From Streptomyces violaceusniger (GTDB lineage Bacteria > Actinomycetota > Actinomycetes > Streptomycetales > Streptomycetaceae), in contig BJHW01000001.1 of NCBI GenBank assembly GCA_005405945.1, forward strand, positions 3,844,001 through 3,908,000: a stretch of 64,000 nucleotides of DNA. The letters are read 5' to 3'. The translations under genes and the position numbers were made by a program. Shown one piece after another: positions 48,423 to 58,938 of the stretch (position 1 is the first letter of the stretch; every line of letters begins with the position of its first letter). The notes under the pieces are model-generated. The model saw only the letters and a list, made by a program, of their open reading frames with translations, ran no database searches and was not told the DNA's origin.

Positions 48423-49283
48423 ATGACGCACGTCAGTCCTGCGCGAAAGCAGTCCGAGAAGGCGCTCTACGGGGGCACGGGCTCCCGCCGCATCACCGTC
48501 CGTGACATCGCGGCCGCCAAGGAGCGCGCCGAGAAGTGGCCGATGCTCACCGCCTACGACGCGATGACCGCGTCCGTCTTCGACCAGGCGGGCATCCCGG
48601 TGCTGCTGGTCGGCGACTCGATGGGCAACTGCCACCTGGGCTACGAGTCCACCGTGCCCGTCACCATGGACGAGGTGGCGCTGCTGTCCGCCGCCGTGGT
48701 CCGCGGCACCCGGCGCGCCCTCGTCGTCGGCGACCTGCCCTTCGGCTCGTACCAGGAGGGCCCGGTCCAGGCGCTGCGCAACGCCACCCGCCTGGTCAAG
48801 GAGGCGGGCGTGGGCGCGGTGAAGCTGGAGGGCGGGGAGCGCTCCGCCCATCAGATCGAGCTGCTGGTCCAGTCCGGCATCCCGGTCATGGCACACATCG
48901 GCCTGACCCCGCAGTCCGTCAACGCCTACGGCGGCTACCCCGTCCAGGGGCGCGGCGAGGAGGCGGCCCAGCAGCTGCTGCGGGACGCCAAGGCGGTGCA
49001 GGACGCGGGCGCCTTCGCGGTCGTACTGGAGCTGGTCCCGGCCGAGCTGGCCGCCGAGGTGACCCGGTCGCTGCAGATCGCCACCGTCGGCATCGGCGCC
49101 GGTCCGGACTGCGACGCCCAGGTGCTGGTGTGGACGGACATGGCGGGCATGACCGAAGGCCGGGTGCCGCGCTTCGTCAAGAGTTACGCCCAGCTGCGCC
49201 AGGGCCTGGGCGACGCGGCGCGGGCCTTCGCGGAGGATGTCGTCGGCGGGGCCTACCCGGCCGAGGAACACTCTTTCCACTAG
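48423..49283 (+). CDS. panB: 3-methyl-2-oxobutanoate hydroxymethyltransferase
   Basis: 286 residues. First step of pantothenate synthesis: transfer of a hydroxymethyl group from methylene-tetrahydrofolate to ketoisovalerate. Motifs: MLTAYDAMTASVFDQAG, LVGDSMGNCHLGY (Mg2+ Asp), VKLEGG, HIGLTPQS and GIGAGPDCDAQVLV. Preceded by AGGAGCCGTAGCG. The upstream region has a direct 15-16 bp duplication (GGCCGTGGACGGGCG, 48299-48329). Confidence 0.96.
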   Translation: MTHVSPARKQSEKALYGGTGSRRITVRDIAAAKERAEKWPMLTAYDAMTASVFDQAGIPVLLVGDSMGNCHLGYESTVPVTMDEVALLSAAVVRGTRRALVVGDLPFGSYQEGPVQALRNATRLVKEAGVGAVKLEGGERSAHQIELLVQSGIPVMAHIGLTPQSVNAYGGYPVQGRGEEAAQQLLRDAKAVQDAGAFAVVLELVPAELAAEVTRSLQIATVGIGAGPDCDAQVLVWTDMAGMTEGRVPRFVKSYAQLRQGLGDAARAFAEDVVGGAYPAEEHSFH

Positions 49284-49295
49284 GAGGTGTGCGAT

Positions 49296-49545
49296 GGGTC
49301 CTGCCGCCTGCGGCGGGCCACGCGGCGGAGCCGCATATCGGTGCTTTCCCCTACCCGCCCCTTCCCACAACTGGGGCTCCGCCCCAGTCCCCGCTCCTCA
49401 ATCGCCGGAGGGGCTGATTTCAGCCCGTCAGGGGCACCTCCCAGCGGTAGCTGGGGGAGATTGAGGACACGCCCGAAGGGCGTCCGGGGTCCAGGGGCGA
49501 AGCCTCTGGTTGCGGGAAGGGGCGGGTAGGGGAAAATCCACCGGG
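49296..49545. repeat. GC-rich intergenic repeat, copy E
   Basis: Begins 13 bases after the panB stop with CCGCCTGCGGCGGGC and the core GCGGCGGAGCCGCATATCG (from 49323), then GGGGCTCCGCCCC and, at the end, GGGAAGGGGCGGGTAGGGGAA. It is read in mixed orientation, as if two copies had fused. Confidence 0.75.
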
Positions 49546-49570
49546 CCCCACGAGCCACCGCGGTACAACG

Positions 49571-49603
49571 ACAGCCCGCCGATCTTCCCCGTCGGCGGGC
49601 TGT
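49571..49603. terminator. Strong hairpin terminator after panB
   Basis: ACAGCCCGCCGA and TCGGCGGGCTGT form a perfect 12-bp stem around a nine-base loop. It separates panB from the ABC transporter operon. Followed by a modestly T-rich sequence. Confidence 0.75.
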
Positions 49604-49651
49604 CTGCCGCTTGTCGGTGTTCTGTCGGTGACGGCTGACATCGTGGGCGGC

Positions 49652-50664
49652 ATGACGCGACGGGAACACAGGATCAGGGACGGCAACGCCGTCGAAGTTC
49701 GGGGCTGGTCAAGCACTTCGGTGACACCAAGGCCGTCGACGGAGTGGACTTGGACGTGCCGGAGGGCACCGTCCTGGGCGTGCTGGGCCCCAATGGCGCC
49801 GGTAAGACGACGCTCGTCCGGTGTCTGTCCACCCTGCTGGTGCCGGACGCCGGCACCGCGGTGGTGGCCGGGTACGACGTGGTGCGCCAGCCCCGGCAGC
49901 TGCGCCGCACCATCGGGCTGACCGGGCAGTACGCCTCGGTCGACGAGAAGCTCCCCGGCTGGGAGAACCTCTACATGATCGGGCGGCTGCTCGACCTCTC
50001 CCGCAAGGAGGCGCGGGCCCGGGCGGACGCCATGCTCGAGCGGTTCTCACTCACCGAGGCGGGCAAGCGGCGGGTGCGCACCTACTCCGGCGGTATGCGC
50101 CGCCGGCTGGACCTGGCCGCGTCCATGATCGGCCGGCCCTCGGTGCTCTACCTGGACGAGCCGACCACCGGTCTGGACCCGCACTCCCGCAACGAGGTGT
50201 GGGACGAGGTCCGGCGGATGGTCGCCGACGGCGCCACCGTGCTGCTGACCACCCAGTACATGGAGGAGGCCGAGCAGCTCGCCGACAATCTGACGGTGAT
50301 CGACCGGGGCCAGGTCATCGCCAACGGCCGGGTGCACGAGCTCAAGGCCAAGATCGGCGGCCGCACCCTGCAGATCCGCCCGTCCGACCCCGGTGAGCTG
50401 CACCGCATGGTCGGCGCCATCAGCCAGGCGGGGCTCGACGGCATCGGCGGCGCGATCGCCGACGTCGAGGAGGGCCAGGTCAATGTGCCCATCGCCAGCG
50501 ATGAGCAGCTGACCGCCCTGATCGGTCTGCTCGGTGAGCGCGGCTTCGCGATCGCCGGGATCCACACCCAACTGCCCAGCCTGGACGAGGTCTTCCTGGC
50601 CATCACCGGCCGGAAGGCGTCCACACCGCAGGACGACAAGAAGCTGGAAGAGGTCGCCGCGTGA
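49652..50664 (+). CDS. ABC exporter ATPase (DrrA-like), one frameshift
   Basis: 337 residues. Walker A GPNGAGKTTLVRC, signature YSGGMRRRLDLAASM, Walker B VLYLDEPTTGLDP and a C-terminal DrrA-type extension ending LPSLDEVFLAITG. The frame breaks at the G run 49701-49704 (AVEVRG to LVKHFGDTKAV). ATG 49652 is used; GTG 49628 is in frame but less likely. Pairs with the permease gene (GTGA overlap at 50661) as a daunorubicin-resistance-type exporter; substrate unknown. Confidence 0.9.
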
Positions 50665-51485
50665 GTACGGCCACGATGACCGCGCCCGTGGGGGGAAAGA
50701 GCGACGGCCGGATCGGCCTCCGCGCCAATCTGCGCCACATCGGCGCGCTGGTGCGGCGCTACACCATGCAGATCAGGTACGAACCGTTCGCGATGTTCGA
50801 CGCCCTGGCGATGCCGATCGTCTTCGCGCTGCTGTTCACCTATGTCTTCGGTGGCGCGATGACGGGCGGCAACCGCTCCGAGTACGTCAACTACTTCATT
50901 CCCGGTCTGATGGCGATGGGCGGGCTCAACATCGCGATGTCGATCGGCATCGGCGTCAATGACGACTTCAGCAAGGGCGTCATGGACCGCTTCCGCACGA
51001 TGCCGATCGCCCGCTCCTCGGTGCTGATCGCCAAGCTGATCGTGGAGAGCGGCCGGATGCTGGTGTCCACCATCATCCTGCTGATCATGGGCTTCATCAT
51101 GGGCTTCGAGCTCGAGACCGGGCCCCTGGAGCTGCTGGCCGCGGTGGCCCTGTCCGTGGTCTTCGGATCCTCGCTGACCTGGATCTTCATGCTGCTGGGG
51201 ATGTCGCTGAGCACCCCGCAGGCGGTCAGCGGCATGGGCTTCCTGGTGATGATGCCGCTGCAGTTCGGCTCGTCCATCTTCGCCCCGACCGCCACCATGC
51301 CCGGGTGGCTGCGGTCCTTCACCGAGTACAACCCGCTGTCCCGGCTCGCGGACGCCGCACGGGCGCTGACCAGCGGCCATGGCGCGGTGGCCGAACCGGT
51401 GATGGTGACCCTGGGCTGGGCGGTGGCCCTCACGGTGGTCATCGCACCGCTCGCGGTGCGCAGGTTCCGCAACAAGACGAGCTGA
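50661..51485 (+). CDS. ABC-2 type permease (DrrB-like)
   Basis: 274 residues with six membrane segments. Cytoplasmic N terminus, then RYEPFAMFDALAMPIVFALLF, GLMAMGGLNIAMSIG, DRFRTMPIARSSVL and MPGWLRSFTEYNPLSRLADAAR, the ABC-2/DrrB signature near the C terminus. Translationally coupled to the ATPase gene. Together they export an unknown hydrophobic compound. Confidence 0.93.
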   Translation: MSTATMTAPVGGKSDGRIGLRANLRHIGALVRRYTMQIRYEPFAMFDALAMPIVFALLFTYVFGGAMTGGNRSEYVNYFIPGLMAMGGLNIAMSIGIGVNDDFSKGVMDRFRTMPIARSSVLIAKLIVESGRMLVSTIILLIMGFIMGFELETGPLELLAAVALSVVFGSSLTWIFMLLGMSLSTPQAVSGMGFLVMMPLQFGSSIFAPTATMPGWLRSFTEYNPLSRLADAARALTSGHGAVAEPVMVTLGWAVALTVVIAPLAVRRFRNKTS

Positions 51486-51522
51486 ACGGTCCGCGGACCC
51501 AGCTGACCGTCCGTGGAGCCGA

Positions 51523-51569
51523 ACAACCGGCCGGGCGCGTTCTGCGGGGGGACGCGCCCGGCCGGTTGT
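51523..51569. terminator. Bidirectional hairpin with an 18-bp perfect stem
   Basis: ACAACCGGCCGGGCGCGT (51523-51540) pairs fully with ACGCGCCCGGCCGGTTGT (51552-51569) across an 11-base loop. It lies between the convergent permease and SARP genes and can serve both. Confidence 0.85.
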
Positions 51570-51614
51570 CGCCGCCGCCGGGCCCCGGACAGGCCGGGCC
51601 CCGGACGGGCCCGC

Positions 51615-54600
51615 TCAGAGCAGCGCAGCGGCCTCCTCCAGCGTGAGCCCGGTGCCCTCGGCGTAGGCCCGCTGGTAGGCGGCGTCCCCGAGCTCGGCCC
51701 GCGCCGCGGCCTCGGTCCGCTCCCGGCCCGTCCGCTCGACGGCGGACTCCCGGTGGTAGTGGGGCTTGCGCAGCGCGTCGTACGCCCCCACCAGCCGCGC
51801 CGCGGTCCCGGCCCGCTCCGCGCCGCCGAGGCCGCCCAGCGCCTCGGCCCCGGTGAGCAGCTGGGTCACCGGGATGTGCGGCGCGATGAGGTCCGTCATC
51901 CGGCCGGCGGTCTTCGCCAGCGCGCCGCGCACGCTCTCCAGTGCGTCGCCCGGCCGTCCCTCCAGCAGGTCCAGCCAGGCCAGCATCCCCTCCACCATGC
52001 CCACGAACAGCCGCAGCGACCGGGCCTCGAACTCACCGTGCAGCGTGACCAGCAGGGCCCGCGCCTCGGTGAGACGGCCGGTGGATCCGTAACGCAGCGC
52101 CAGATGGATCCGGGCGTACGACAGCGCCTCGGCGCCCACGTGCTGCCGCTGCCCGACCACCTCGCGCAGGATCCGCTCGCCCTCGGCGGCCTCCCCCTCG
52201 TCCCCAGCTCCACGAAGACCCCGGCCAGCCGGGAGCGGAGGAACAGCACCTGCTCATGGGCCCCGAGCTCCTGGGCGCAGCGGATCGCCGCGCGGTAGTC
52301 CTCGGCCGCGGCCGCGCCCTCGCCGCGCTGTTCCCGTGTCTCGCCGCGGCCGGCCAGCGCCTCCGCCGTGCCCCATACGTCACCGAGCCGACGGAAGATC
52401 TCCAGGGCCTCGTCGGCGTCGCGGATCGCGCCCTCGTGCTCACCGTTCCGCTCGTTGTGCACCCTGGCCCGCAGCTGGAGGTTGAACGCCAGCTCCCACT
52501 CGTAGCCCAGCTCCCGGCAGGTGCGCACCGCCTCGTCGGCCATCCCCCGCAACAGGGCGAAGTCCCCCTTGAGGACCACCGCGAAGAACCACAGGACGCC
52601 CGGGAGACGGCAGCTCTGGGGCAGCCCCGGCCGGTAGGCGGAGACGATGCCCTCCAGCTCGCGCTGGGTGTTGGCGCCCACCATGGCCTGGAGGTCGCCC
52701 TCGATGTTGGACAGTGCGAACAGCCGCGCCCCGCGCCGCGCCTCCTCCAGCAGCTCGGGCGCCATCGGCGGCGGGGCGGCGATACAGCTGACGTACAGCG
52801 GCGGCGCGGGGGTCACGGGCGGTGCGAAGGGGCTCGGCCCGAGCTCGGCCGCGGCCGTCGCCCAGTGGTGGGCCTCGGCGCGGTGGCCGCGCAGATGCCA
52901 GAACCAGCCGAGCGAGAGCACCAGGCACAGCGCCTCCTGCTCGTCGCGGGCGGCCACGGCCCGGCGTAGCGCGGTGCGCAGGTTCTCGTGCTCGGTCTCC
53001 AGCTTCAGGAGCCAGTGGCGCTGTGCGGGGCCGCGCAGCAGCGGGTCGGCGGTACGGGCCAGCTCCCGGTAGGCGACCAGATGGCGGCGCTCGACCGCGG
53101 CCCGCTCGCCGGACTCGTCCAGCCGCTCCGCCGCGTACTCGGCGACGGTCTCCAGCAGCCGGTAGCGCATCTCCCCGTCCGTCGTCCCGTCCGTCGCCCC
53201 GGGCTCCGTCCCGGGGTCCGTTCCGGGCGCGGTGACGACAAGCGATTTATCGACAAGGGAACCGAGCAGGGCGGCCACATCCCGGGGGTCCACGGCCCCG
53301 GCGCGCTCTTCGACGTCCCCGCACACCGCCTCCGCCTCGGCCAGCCCGCAGCCGCCCGCGAAGACGGACAGCCGGGCGAGCACGGTGCGTTCGGGGGCGT
53401 CCAGCAGGCCCCAGGACCAGTCGACGACCGCGCGCAGCGTCTGCTGGCGGGGCAGCGCCGTACGGCTGCCGCTGGTCAGGAGGCGGAACCGGTCGTCCAG
53501 GCGGTCGGCGAGCTGCCGCGGGGTGAGCAGCCGCAGCCGCGCGGCGGCCAGCTCGATCGCCAGCGGCAGCCCGTCGAGGCGGCGGCAGATCTCGGCGCAC
53601 GCGGCCGGGTCGTCCTCGGTACGGAAGCCGGGCCGGGCCGCCGCGCCCCGGTCCTGGAGCAGCCGCAGCGCGACGGGGTCGGGCAGCGGCTCCACGGGAC
53701 GCACCAACTCGCCCGGGACGGCGAGGGGTTCGCGGCTGGTGGCCAGGATGGTGACCCCGGGGCACTGGGCGAGCAGGGACTCGGCGAGGTGGGCCGCGGC
53801 CGCCACGAGGTGTTCGCAGTTGTCGAGCACGATCAGCATCCGGCGCGGGGCGCAGTGCTCGATGAGCCGGGCGCGCGGATCGTGCAGCGTCGGGTCGGAG
53901 GCGGCGCGCAGCCCCTCGGCCGTCGTGCCGAGGATGACCGTCTCGCGCGCCCCGAGCGCGCTGAGGACCGCCTCCGGAACGGTCTCGGGGTCGTCCACGG
54001 GCGCGAGCTCGACCAGCCACACCCCGTCCGGCCAGCCGGGCGCGACCGCCTCGGCGGCCTCCTGCGACAGCCGCGTCTTCCCGGCCCCGCCGGGCCCGAG
54101 GAGGGTGATCAGCCGGTGCTCGGCCAGGTCGCCGCGCAGCGCCGCCAGATCCGTCTCGCGCCCGACGAAGCTGGTCAGCCGGGCCCGCAGATTGCCACCG
54201 CCGGTGCGGGCGGAACCGGCCGGTACGGGCTCCGGCGAACCGGTTCCCGACGGCCCGGGCGCCCCCTCACCGGTCGCCGCCAGCAGCCCGGCGTGGAGCG
54301 CCCGCAGCTCCGGCCCCGGATCGGCGCCCAGCCGCTCGGCGATCTCCGTACGGATCGCCTCGTACGCGGCCAGCGCCTCCGCCACCCGGCCCACGTCCCT
54401 CAGGGCGCGGATGCGCAGCGCATGCAGCGGCTCGTCCAGCGGGTGGGCGTCGCAGAGCCCGGTGAGCGCGGGCAGGGCCTGGTCCGCGCGGCCGAGGACG
54501 AGGTCGGCGGCGAGCCGGGCGCGCCGCGCGCCCAGCCGTCGCGCCTCGGCGCGGGCGGCGGGCGCGGTGGCGTCGGGCAGATCGCTGAGCGCGGGCCCGC

Positions 54601-54991
54601 GCCACAGCGCGAGCGCGGCGTCGAGCAGATCGACGGCCTTGGCCGGATCGCCGTCGGCGAGGGCGCGGGCGCCCTCCTCCGCGAGCCGTTCGAAGCGGTG
54701 CAGATCGACGTCGTCGGGGTCGGCGCTCAGCCGGTACCCGCCCGGAACGGACTCCACGGCGTCCTTGCCGAGCGCCCGCCGCAACCGCCCGACCAGCGCC
54801 TGCAGCGCCCCGTGCTCGTCGGCGGGCGGATCGGTGTCCCAGATCTCCCCGATGAGCGCCCCGGTGGTCCGCGCCCGCCCGGGCGCCAGCGCGAGCGCCG
54901 CCAACAGCGCACGCAGCCGCGCCCCGCCGACGTCCACGGGGGTGCCGTCGTCATGGCGGGCCTGGGTGGTGCCGAGGATGCCGTAGCGCAC
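51615..54991 (-). CDS. AfsR/SARP-family regulator (BTAD + NB-ARC + TPR), one frameshift
   Basis: About 1125 residues. The N-terminal winged helix (MRYGILGTTQARHDDGTPV) and BTAD (about 95-250, DLHRFERLAEEGARAL, HPLDEPLHALRIRAL) are followed by an NB-ARC/STAND ATPase with Walker A LLGPGGAGKTRL (about residue 299) and LIVLDNCEHL, and C-terminal TPR-like repeats. The frame breaks at the C run 52202-52205 (GVFVELG to DEGEAAEGERIL), restoring about 190 more residues. SARPs of this class activate secondary-metabolite or stress genes; the target is not visible. Confidence 0.88.
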
Positions 54992-55033
54992 GGGCCCATT
55001 GTTGTCGATGCCGCACGCGCCGGGGCATCGGCC

Positions 55034-55588
55034 TCAGGCCCGCACCACGCGGACGAACTCCGATGAGTCGAGGACGAGCGTCTGGTCGTCCACGGGGATC
55101 TCGATCTTCTCGCCGAAGTCGCCGGTCACGGTGTGGCGGTAGGTCCCGTCCTGCGGCCGGGTCAGCAGCGTCCAGCGGCCGGTGAGCACGTTGACGACGA
55201 GGTACGCCTCGATGCCGCGCAGTGCGTAGTGATCGGACTTGGTGCTGTAGCCGCGCTCCTCGCTCTCCGGGGAGACGACCTCCACGACGAATCGGAGCAG
55301 ATCTTCCGGGAACTTGCTGGCATCCGGAAGGTGCTTGTCGGTCGGCACGGCCGACGCATCCGGTTCAGGGCTGTAGCCCTCCCGAGGAGGGAGCACACCG
55401 AACTCGCCGACTGGCGTCCAGCCCGGCAGGCGCTCCTCAATCTGGTTCAGGATGCGCCGCTGCGTGGTCGGGTGCGCTTGGGTAATGGGTACCAACGTCA
55501 GTCCGTTCCTGGTCAGCCGCAGCCGCATGCTTCGAGGCAGCCGAATCTGCTCGTGCAGTTCCACCGCCCGGTCCTCCATGATCGTCAT
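55034..55588 (-). CDS. Uma2-family (DUF820) restriction endonuclease-like protein
   Basis: 184 residues of the PD-(D/E)XK-like Uma2 family: SPEPDASAVPTDKHL (catalytic Asp), LLRFVVEVVSPESEERGYSTK (Glu and Lys) and YALRGIEAYLVVNVLTGRW. Members are abundant in Streptomyces and cyanobacteria and their role is unknown. Single gene. Confidence 0.88.
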   Translation of the reverse strand: MTIMEDRAVELHEQIRLPRSMRLRLTRNGLTLVPITQAHPTTQRRILNQIEERLPGWTPVGEFGVLPPREGYSPEPDASAVPTDKHLPDASKFPEDLLRFVVEVVSPESEERGYSTKSDHYALRGIEAYLVVNVLTGRWTLLTRPQDGTYRHTVTGDFGEKIEIPVDDQTLVLDSSEFVRVVRA

Positions 55589-55741
55589 GCTTCCTCCCTG
55601 GCCAGGTTGTGCTCAAACTAGCCGCTGGGCAGCCCTCCCGCGTGGCGCTGATCACGTCTGCTCCCTATTGACCGGAACTCCGCGCACACTGTCCGTCGTT
55701 TCCCCCTCAGCGCTCACCAGCCCGTATGGAGACCCCACCCC

Positions 55742-56539
55742 ATGACCACCGCAGTCAGCCGCCGTGACCGGCGTATCAGCCCCGTCTTCCTCGGCCTGTT
55801 CGCGATCATGGTCGTGTCCGCGTGGGCCGTGTGGACGGAGTACTCCGCGAGCCCCGGCTTCGCCGTGTTCCTGTTCGTGGTCTCGGGCTGGATCGTCTCC
55901 CTCTGTCTGCATGAGTACGCCCATGCGCGCACCGCGCTGCACGGCGGGGATCTGACGATCGGCGCGAAGGGCTATCTGACCCTCAACCCGCTGAAGTACA
56001 CCCATGTGGCGCTGAGCATCGTGCTGCCCGTGATCTTCGTGATCATGGGCGGGATCGGGCTGCCGGGCGGGGCGGTCTTCATCGAGCGGCACCGGATCCG
56101 GGGGCGGTGGAAGCACAGCCTGATCTCGGCCGCCGGGCCGCTGACGAATGTGCTGTTCGCGGCCGCGCTGACCGCGCCGTTCTGGCTCGGCGCCACCGAC
56201 CGGGTGCCGGAGCTCTTCCGCTTCGCGCTCGCCTTCCTGGCGCTGCTCCAGGTCACGGCGGCGATCCTGAACTTCCTGCCGGTGCCGGGCCTGGACGGGT
56301 ACGGGGTGATCGAGCCGTGGCTGTCCTACCGCATCCGGCGCCAGGTCGAGCCGTACGCGCCGTTCGGGCTGCTCGCGGTCTTCGGGATCCTGTGGATACC
56401 CGAGGTCAACCAGGCGTTCTTCGCGGCGATCGACGCGGTGATGCGGGCGCTGGGTGTATCGGAGTGGGACACCTACTGGGGGCAGGAGTTCTTCCGCTTC
56501 TGGCAGGGTGAGCCCGATATCGCCGGATTCCGCTCCTAG
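55742..56539 (+). CDS. Site-2 protease-family (M50) metalloprotease
   Basis: 265 residues with about six membrane segments. Zinc motif HEYAH in VSLCLHEYAHARTAL and the third ligand region FLPVPGLDGYGVIEP. The family cleaves membrane proteins within the bilayer, often in signalling. Substrate unknown. No PDZ domain. Confidence 0.9.
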   Translation: MTTAVSRRDRRISPVFLGLFAIMVVSAWAVWTEYSASPGFAVFLFVVSGWIVSLCLHEYAHARTALHGGDLTIGAKGYLTLNPLKYTHVALSIVLPVIFVIMGGIGLPGGAVFIERHRIRGRWKHSLISAAGPLTNVLFAAALTAPFWLGATDRVPELFRFALAFLALLQVTAAILNFLPVPGLDGYGVIEPWLSYRIRRQVEPYAPFGLLAVFGILWIPEVNQAFFAAIDAVMRALGVSEWDTYWGQEFFRFWQGEPDIAGFRS

Positions 56540-56540
56540 G

Positions 56541-56810
56541 GGCGCCTGCGGCGGGCCACGCGGCGGAGCCGCGTATCGATGCTGCCCCCTCCCCGCCCCT
56601 TCCCGAAACTGGGGGTGAAGCCCCAGACCCCAGGGTCTGGGGCTTCAGCCCCGCACGCGGCGGAGCCGCACACCGTCAGGTGCCGGGAAGGGGAAAGCGT
56701 CGATACGCGGCTCCGCCGCGTGGCAGGGGCCCTGGACCCCAGGGTCTGGGGCGGAGCCCCAGTTGTGGGAACGGGCGGGGAGGGGAGAGATCCGCCGGAC
56801 ACCCGTAGCC
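56541..56810. repeat. GC-rich intergenic repeat, copy F
   Basis: Starts two bases after the M50 stop. Contains CGCGGCGGAGCCGCGTATC (56559-56577), CCCTCCCCGCCCCTTCCC, a CCCAGACCCCAGGGTCTGGG palindrome, another GCGGCGGAGCCGC and, inverted, GCGGCTCCGCCGC, then GGGGCGGAGCCCC. It looks like two opposed copies. It ends just before the 3' end of the next minus-strand gene. Confidence 0.75.
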
Positions 56811-56824
56811 GCTCCCCCGCTGCC

Positions 56825-57024
56825 TCAGCCCGCGGCGCCCGTGCTCTCGTGGTCGGCCGCGCGGTCGGCGCGGGCCTTGCGGAGGTAGTACCAGGCCATG
56901 TTGGACGAGATACCGGCGATCAGGATCCAGACGATGCCGAGCCAGCTCCCCGCGCGAAGGACACGACGGCCGCGGCGATCGCGAGCACGCAGACGGCCAG
57001 GGTGTAGAGGGCGAGGCGGGGCAT
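56825..57024 (-). CDS. Small two-TM membrane protein, one frameshift
   Basis: 66 residues: MPRLALYTLAVCVLAIAAAV, a short loop, then GSWLGIVWILIAGISSNMAW and a basic tail (YYLRKARADRAADHES). ATG 57024 follows AGGAG with eight bases spacing. The frame breaks at the C run 56948-56951 (VSFAR to GSWLG). Function unknown. Confidence 0.65.
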
Positions 57025-57165
57025 GGGGTCGGCTCCTGTCGGGGGGTGTGTCGCTCCCCGCCATTGTCCCCCATGCGCCCCCGGAGGGGCCGGGCGCCCC
57101 GGGTGTGGGCGGGCCCGCGGGGCCGCCCTCAGACGTCCGCCCGCAGGGCCGTCCTCAGACGTCCG

Positions 57166-57903
57166 TCAGACGTCCGTGACACGCAGGCCCGCGTGAGCCT
57201 TGTAGCGGCGGTTGACCGAGATCAGGTTGGCCACCAGGGACTCCACCTGGTGGGCGTTGCGTAGCCGGCCCGCGTAGACGCCGCGCATGCCCGGGATGCG
57301 GGCCGCGAGCGCCTGGACCACGTCGGTGTCGGCGCGCGACTCGCCCAGGACCATCACATCGGTGTCGATCTGCTCGACCTCGGGGTCCTGGAGCAGCACG
57401 GCCGAGAGGTGGTGGAAGGCCGCGGTGACACGGGAGTCCGGCAGCAGGGCGGCGGCCTGCTCGGCCGCGCTGCCCTCCTCGGGCCGCAGCGCGTACGCGC
57501 CCTTCTTGTCGAAGCCCAGCGGGTTGACGCAGTCGATGACCAGCTTGCCGCCGAGCTCCTCGCGCAGCCCCTCCAGCGTCTTGGCGTGGCCGTCCCACGG
57601 GACCGCGACGATGACGATGTCGCTGCGGCGCGAGCACTCGGCGTTGTCCGCGCCCTCGATGCCGAGCTCCGCGCCGCCCAGCTCCCGCGCCGCGGTCTGC
57701 GCGCGCTCGGCGGCGCGCGAGCCGATGATCACCTTCTGGCCGGCCCTGGCCAGCCGGTAGGCGAGACCGCGGCCCTGGTCGCCGGTGCCGCCGAGGACAC
57801 CGACGGTCAGGCCGGACACATCGGGGAGGTCCCAGGGGTCCTTGGCGGGGGCCTTCTTCGCGGGGGCGCCGGACGCGGAGTTCGTGGCATCAGGAGTAGT
57901 CAT
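57166..57903 (-). CDS. npdG: F420H2:NADP+ oxidoreductase-like protein (NpdG)
   Basis: 245 residues. After an Ala/Lys/Pro-rich leader comes the Rossmann motif VGVLGGTGDQGRGLAYRLA, NADP-binding GSRAAERAQ and DIVIVAVPWDGHA, plus LVIDCVNPLGFD and AFHHLSAVLL, matching NpdG. It transfers hydride between F420 and NADP. ATG 57903 (AGGA upstream) is used; ATG 57939 is in frame. Its last 11 bases (TCAGACGTCCG on the plus strand) are repeated twice downstream. Confidence 0.9.
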   Translation of the reverse strand: MTTPDATNSASGAPAKKAPAKDPWDLPDVSGLTVGVLGGTGDQGRGLAYRLARAGQKVIIGSRAAERAQTAARELGGAELGIEGADNAECSRRSDIVIVAVPWDGHAKTLEGLREELGGKLVIDCVNPLGFDKKGAYALRPEEGSAAEQAAALLPDSRVTAAFHHLSAVLLQDPEVEQIDTDVMVLGESRADTDVVQALAARIPGMRGVYAGRLRNAHQVESLVANLISVNRRYKAHAGLRVTDV

Positions 57904-57950
57904 GACAGCGATCCTGTCACGCACCGCGGTCACCTTCATGGTGACGTCTC

Positions 57951-58938
57951 TTACGCTTTGACACTCCCCTCCGTCAGCCCTGTGCGCCAGTACCGCTGGA
58001 GTACGCCCATCAGCACCATCAGCGGCAGGACGGACAGGAACGCCCCGCCGACCGTGTACTGGTACAGCTCCGGCTGCCGGTCCGCGTACCCCTGCCAGGC
58101 CGTCAGGCCGAGCTGGATCGGATAGAGGTCGGAGTCGGAGAGCATGACCAGCGGCAGGAAGAAGTTGTTCCAGATGTGCACGAACTGGAACAGGAAGACG
58201 GTCACCAGCGCCGGGGTCATCAGCCGCAGCCCCAGCGTGGAGAAGATCCGGGCCTCCCCCGCGCCGTCGATCCGCGCCGCCTCCAGGAGGGAGTCCGGGA
58301 CGGCGGCGGCCGCGTAGATCCGGCACAGATAGACCCGAACGGGCTGACCACGCTGGGGATCAGCACGGCCCAGTAGGTGTTGGCCAGGCCGATCTGGCTG
58401 AAGAGCAGATACAGCGGGAGGGCGAGCGCCGTGCCCGGGATCAGCACTCCGGCCAGGATGACGTTGAAGATGCCCTCCCGGCCGGGGAAGCGGTACTTGG
58501 CCAGGGCGTAGCCGGCCGCGGCCGACAGCAGGGTGGCGGCGAGCGCGCCGACGCCCGCGTACATCAGGCTGTTGGCGAACCACCGGGCGTAGATGCCGTC
58601 GTCGTAGGTGAGCACCCGGTGCAGGTAGTCCAGCGGGTGCGGGTCGTGGAACCAGAAGCCGAAGGTGCCGAAGAGGTCGCTGCTGGACTTGGTGGAGGAG
58701 ACCACGAGCCAGTAGACGGGGGTCAGGAAGTAGATCGCGGCGACGGTGAGCAGCGAGACGGTGATGATCCGGTGCCGCAAGGGGGTGCCAGCCCCTCCCG
58801 GCCCCTTGCCGCGCGGCGGCGGCCCGCACCGGGCCGGGCGCCGGGCGGGGCTGTATCGGCCCCGGGCGCGGCCCCGCCCCCGGGCGCGCCGGGCTCACTG
58901 GCGACCGCGCCGCCCGCCAGGTCGTTCGCCTCGCTCAT
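57951..58938 (-). CDS. CUT1 sugar ABC permease (MalG-type), two frameshifts
   Basis: 329 residues. A long Gly/Ala/Pro-rich N terminus (SEANDLAGGAVASEPGAPG) precedes six membrane segments; the EAA loop is LLEAARIDGAGEARIFSTL. The frame breaks at the G run 58781-58785 (REGLAP to LRHRIITV) and at the C run 58334-58336 (VVSPFG to VYLCRIYAAAA). ATG 58938 overlaps the stop of the upstream permease (ATGA), so the products are coupled. Last gene of the sialidase operon. Confidence 0.87.

Noticed and set aside
46599..49370. Extension of the EmrB exporter frame upstream to 923 residues
   Set aside because: The extra part is the antisense of panB and crosses the TetR operator; the exporter family starts at MASPSS near 48224.
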